The notes under the pieces were generated by a model that saw nothing but the letters and a program-made list of their open reading frames with translations, was not told the DNA's origin and made no database searches. Of a stretch of 8,602 nt of DNA, positions 5,859 through 8,602 are shown in pieces. The position numbers were made by a program, and so were the translations under genes. This DNA comes from JBCDIQ01 sp039024295 (GTDB lineage: Bacteria > Bacteroidota > Bacteroidia > J057), in contig JBCDIQ010000257.1 of assembly GCA_039024295.1 (NCBI GenBank), forward strand, positions 1-8,602. Reading direction: 5' to 3'. How positions within the stretch are numbered: the first letter of the stretch is position 1; each line of letters opens with the position of its first letter.

Positions 5859-6917
5859 ATGTTATTGCCCTTCAAGGTTCTGCTAAGTTTGCGGTTAATG
5901 GTGTTGCTCGTTTTCCTGGTGTTGGGTGGGAAAATTGTCCAAGCACAGTTATTTCCTGCCATAACAGATTCGCCAACTGTGTATGCACCTGATCTGCTGC
6001 ACTGGCCTACGGATGCTGCCTCTCAACTTCCTGACCTGACGGAACCTACTAGCAACAGAATTTACGACCTTCACATGAAGGTGGGCAATTGCGAAGCCTT
6101 TGGCCTGATTATCAGCACGGGGGGCAATTACCACATGGCTTTGACTGAATACTGGTACCAGGATTTTCTTAAAAAATATCCAGTGAGCAATTGGTACTTT
6201 TCTACCAGTCCCCCTATTTCTCCGGAGCAAGTTGCCAATGACCATTTGGGATTCAGCAACATAACCTTGGCTTGTCCCCCTCATGTGGCCATTGGGCCTA
6301 AAAGTATCATGGACTCGCTAGTTGCCAATGGGTTTGCTGCAGAAGAACCCATTCCCTTATTCACCAATTATGGAAATGTACTGCTCGTTAGAAAAGGAAA
6401 CCCCAAACAAATTTTCACCCTCGCTGACCTTGCCAGGCCAGATGTGCGTGTAGCCACTTCCAACCCTTACACTGAGACAAAAAGTTTTGGGAATTATGCC
6501 CAGAGCATTTTCCAGATGGCACTTGCCCAGCAGGACAGCAATTATGCCCAGCAGTTATTTGATGATGTCTTTAATTCGGGTTCTGGAAAATGGATTGTGG
6601 GAAAACGCATTCACCACCGGGAAGTTCCTCATTTGATTTATGCAGATCAGGCGGATGTAGCCCCCTTATTTTATCACCTTGCACAGTACATGGTAGCTAC
6701 TTTTCCCGAAACCTTTGAGGTTGTCCCGCTTGGGGGAACAGTGGAGGCACCCGATCCCTTGCCCGGTAATAAAAGAGGAAAATTTTTTGTCGTCCCCATT
6801 AAAACTTCCCTCACAGATGCACAGCAACAGTATCGAGCTGGATTTTTAGCAGAGATTCGAGCAGGAATTTTTGATCCTTATTTGGAAAAACACTTTTTGA
6901 TTCCTGCAAAACGTTGA
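5859..6917 (+). CDS. Exported substrate-binding (PBP type 2-like) protein
   Basis: This 352-residue protein has a signal peptide (about residues 1-30, hydrophobic LMVLLVFLVLGG, then VQAQ) and no lipobox cysteine, so it should be soluble in the periplasm. The mature part resembles type 2 periplasmic binding proteins of the ModA-like kind. LLVRKGNPKQIFTLADLARP (175-194) followed by DVRVATSNPYTE is the typical hinge region, and the later IHHREVPHLIYADQADVAPLFYH matches a stretch I recall in uncharacterised Bacteroidota binding proteins (HHRE/Q-P then ADxGP). The ligand cannot be named from sequence; molybdate-like oxyanion binding is only a loose analogy. No permease or ATPase gene is beside it, as ccmB upstream is a heme permease of another system. 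The msrC gene follows on the same strand after 63 bp and might be co-transcribed. Upstream, TATTTTTC at 5814-5821 is a one-base variant of the -7 motif. Confidence 0.7.
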   Translation: MLLPFKVLLSLRLMVLLVFLVLGGKIVQAQLFPAITDSPTVYAPDLLHWPTDAASQLPDLTEPTSNRIYDLHMKVGNCEAFGLIISTGGNYHMALTEYWYQDFLKKYPVSNWYFSTSPPISPEQVANDHLGFSNITLACPPHVAIGPKSIMDSLVANGFAAEEPIPLFTNYGNVLLVRKGNPKQIFTLADLARPDVRVATSNPYTETKSFGNYAQSIFQMALAQQDSNYAQQLFDDVFNSGSGKWIVGKRIHHREVPHLIYADQADVAPLFYHLAQYMVATFPETFEVVPLGGTVEAPDPLPGNKRGKFFVVPIKTSLTDAQQQYRAGFLAEIRAGIFDPYLEKHFLIPAKR

Positions 6918-6980
6918 GTTTCTCCGAACTTTCGCCACATTAATTCGTATCCCTGCTGACCTCATTTACCAATTCATACC

Positions 6981-7469
6981 ATGGCAGAATCAATTCTCAT
7001 CACGCCTGGGTTAAGCCGTGAAGCTGCTTATAGAGAACTCCTCCCGCAGATTGAAGCTGTGATCCAGCCTGAAACCGACCTGATTGCCAACCTGGCAAAT
7101 GCAGCTGCGATGTTGAAAGAGTCGTTGGGTTTTTTCTGGGTCGGGTTTTATCGCAACCTGGAGGATGAGCTGGTACTGGGTCCGTTCCAGGGCCCATTGG
7201 CCTGTACGCGCATTGCTTTTGAAAAAGGCGTATGTGGTGCAGCAGCTACCCGGCAGGAAACCCTGGTTGTACCTGATGTAGAAAAATTCCCTGGCCACAT
7301 TGCCTGTAGCAGTGAGTCAAAGTCAGAAATTGTGGTCCCCTTGGTTCATGAAGGGCGTACGGAGTTGGTACTGGATGTGGACAGTGATAAGCTGGACGAC
7401 TTTTCTGAAATCGACCAGCGATTTCTGGAACAATTAATGGCGTATATCCGAGAGCTTCATTACGTATGA
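6981..7469 (+). CDS. msrC: Free methionine-(R)-sulfoxide reductase (GAF-domain fRMsr)
   Basis: This cytosolic enzyme reduces free L-methionine-(R)-sulfoxide, using thioredoxin to regenerate it. The 162-residue product is a single GAF domain of the expected size. Three cysteines at 75 (GPLACTRI), 85 (GVCGAA) and 109 (GHIACSS) have the same spacing (10 and 24) as the E. coli enzyme's C84, C94 and C118. With the same offset of 9, W53, E116, D132 and D134 match the active-site W62, E125, D141 and D143 as I remember them, so the enzyme looks intact. In the LDVDS strand the usual glycine (GVLDIDS) is replaced by leucine (ELVLDVDS), a minor oddity. The ATG at 6981 is the natural start, with no clear ribosome binding site. 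The 3' end overlaps the obg gene by 10 bp in tail-to-tail orientation. Confidence 0.93.
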   Translation: MAESILITPGLSREAAYRELLPQIEAVIQPETDLIANLANAAAMLKESLGFFWVGFYRNLEDELVLGPFQGPLACTRIAFEKGVCGAAATRQETLVVPDVEKFPGHIACSSESKSEIVVPLVHEGRTELVLDVDSDKLDDFSEIDQRFLEQLMAYIRELHYV

Positions 7470-8473
7470 TCCCCCTCATTCATCAGTTGCCAGAGCCGAT
7501 CTTTCAGCGGGTTGAGGTTCTTTTGGGCTACAGCGGAGATGAAAACGGATTCCAAGTCCTGGATTTCCGGCAAAATTAACTCAATATACTCCTCATCGGC
7601 CAAGTCACATTTGGTGATGGCAAGCATGCGAGGCGTTTTAAGCAAATCCGGGTTGTAGGCTTTCAGTTCGCCCAGTAGAATATCATACTGCTCACGGATG
7701 TTGTCCACGTCAATAGGGACCATGAACAGCAGGACACTGTTTCGCTCAATATGGCGAAGGAAGCGAATGCCCAGCCCCTTTCCCTGGTGGGCATCTTCAA
7801 TGATCCCAGGGATGTCTGCCACCACAAAAGAGCGATCGCCCCGGTAGCGAACCAGCCCAAGGTTTGGCACGAGGGTCGTGAAGGGATAGTCACCAATTTT
7901 GGGTTTTGCCTCACTAACTACGGAAAGTAAAGTAGACTTACCTGCATTTGGAAACCCTACTAGTCCGACATCCGCCAGCACCTTCAGTTCCAGAATTGCG
8001 GTAAGTTCCTGTGAAGGCTGGCCAGGGATGGCAAAGTCTGGTGCCTGATTGGTGGGGGAACGGAATTGCCAATTGCCTTTCCCACCTCTGCCCCCTTCCA
8101 ATAAAACCAATTCCTGTCCTGCCTCTGTGATCTCTCCCAGAAACTCCCCGGTTTCTTCATTTTTAATCACGGTGCCTAATGGTACTTCCAAAATTTCGTC
8201 TGCCCCCGTTTTCCCGGTTTTCTTTTGTCCTTTTCCGTTTTCCCCATGTTCTGCCTTGATAAACTTGCGGTACTTCAAATCAAGGAGGGTCCAAAGCTGA
8301 GGGTTGCCTTTTAAAATAATGCTGCCGCCATTTCCCCCGTCGCCACCATCCGGCCCCCCCTTCGGGACAAAGGCCTCCTTTCGCCATGACACCACGCCGT
8401 TTCCTCCTTTTCCACTTTGGAAATAGATGCGGACGTAGTCGACAAATTGGTTGGTTTCGGACAAAAACTTCAT
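7460..8473 (-). CDS. obg: GTPase Obg/CgtA (ribosome assembly)
   Basis: Obg is an essential GTPase that associates with the large ribosomal subunit and acts in its assembly and in stress control. The 337-residue product has the glycine-rich Obg fold (about 1-158, with VPKGGPDGGDGGNGG at 36-50) and then the G domain: P-loop GFPNAGKS (173-180), switch I YPFTT (196-200), DIPG (220-223), TKCD (287-290) and SAV (313-315). There is no C-terminal OCT domain, as is usual in this phylum. The start at 8473 follows a -7 promoter motif by four bases. Its last 10 bases overlap msrC, and the stop TAA lies at 7460-7462. Upstream of the start is a 53-bp gap to a possible divergent frame. Confidence 0.97.
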   Translation of the reverse strand: MKFLSETNQFVDYVRIYFQSGKGGNGVVSWRKEAFVPKGGPDGGDGGNGGSIILKGNPQLWTLLDLKYRKFIKAEHGENGKGQKKTGKTGADEILEVPLGTVIKNEETGEFLGEITEAGQELVLLEGGRGGKGNWQFRSPTNQAPDFAIPGQPSQELTAILELKVLADVGLVGFPNAGKSTLLSVVSEAKPKIGDYPFTTLVPNLGLVRYRGDRSFVVADIPGIIEDAHQGKGLGIRFLRHIERNSVLLFMVPIDVDNIREQYDILLGELKAYNPDLLKTPRMLAITKCDLADEEYIELILPEIQDLESVFISAVAQKNLNPLKDRLWQLMNEGDHT

Positions 8474-8477
8474 GACA

Positions 8478-8485
8478 CAAAGTTA
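8478..8485 (-). promoter_or_regulatory. Bacteroidota -7 promoter element for obg
   Basis: TAACTTTG on the minus strand matches TAnnTTTG exactly and is four bases (TGTC) from the obg ATG, the same spacing as before prfC. A TTTTG about 14 bases upstream is closer than a normal -33 element. The palindrome AATCATGATT (8485-8494) abuts the motif and might be a regulator site or chance. Confidence 0.55.
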
Positions 8486-8526
8486 ATCATGATTTTTTAC
8501 AAAATTTTTAAGAAGCCCTATTGTGG

Positions 8527-8602
8527 ATGAACTTGATTTTAACAGAATACTTCACTGATAATCAATTATTAAAACATGTGATGGAACAATCGTTTTTTGA
8601 AC
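8527..8602 (+). CDS. Possible start of a plus-strand gene (runs off right edge)
   Basis: An ATG at 8527 opens a frame of 25 codons that reaches the window edge, beginning MNLILTEYFTDNQLL and continuing KHVMEQSFFE. An in-frame TAA at 8509-8511 limits it upstream. The residues look protein-like and the frame is divergent from obg, but it is too short to identify, and the region is A/T-rich with no clear promoter or ribosome binding site. It could equally be non-coding upstream sequence. Confidence 0.3.
   Translation, partial: MNLILTEYFTDNQLLKHVMEQSFFE

Noticed and set aside
1..8602. CRISPR array, mobile element, toxin-antitoxin or defence system
   Set aside because: I found no regularly spaced direct repeats, transposase or recombinase motifs, terminal inverted repeats with target duplications, or defence-type domains. 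All identifiable genes are housekeeping or envelope genes.

Overview
The window looks like a chromosomal housekeeping stretch from a member of the Bacteroidota, most likely near the Saprospiria (Lewinella/Haliscomenobacter type). Three things point there. A 699-residue secreted protein ends in a type B sorting domain of the type IX secretion system and carries a propeller, a PKD domain and tandem WQDGS-type Ig-like repeats. TAnnTTTG (-7) promoter motifs stand directly before start codons. Good Shine-Dalgarno sequences are absent. The assignment is from memory of these families; no search was run.

Layout from left to right. A minus-strand gene runs off the left edge (1-352, unidentified). Next on the minus strand are prfC (peptide chain release factor 3, 399-1982), the large T9SS cargo protein (2012-4111), and a small exported protein with two SPOR-like domains (4213-4794). 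Divergent from these, on the plus strand, is ccmB (heme exporter permease, 4913-5611). It is followed by a 247-bp gap holding three inverted repeats. The plus strand continues with an exported periplasmic-binding-protein-like gene (5859-6917) and msrC, the free methionine-(R)-sulfoxide reductase (6981-7469). The msrC gene converges on and overlaps by 10 bp the minus-strand GTPase gene obg (7460-8473). A short open frame leaving the right edge (8527-8602) may be the start of another plus-strand gene.

The genes do not form one pathway. prfC and obg are translation and ribosome functions, msrC is oxidative repair of free methionine, and ccmB belongs to cytochrome c maturation. The cargo protein, SPOR protein and binding protein are envelope or extracellular proteins. 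Most genes look like independent transcription units: prfC and obg each have their own -7 motif with identical 4-nt spacing to the ATG, which suggests leaderless or nearly leaderless mRNAs.

I found no RNA genes, CRISPR array, insertion sequence, phage gene or defence cassette, and nothing I would call a new multi-gene system. The points most worth a second look are the near-leaderless promoter layout, the ccmB gene without its usual partners, the binding protein without a transporter, and the hairpin cluster downstream of ccmB.
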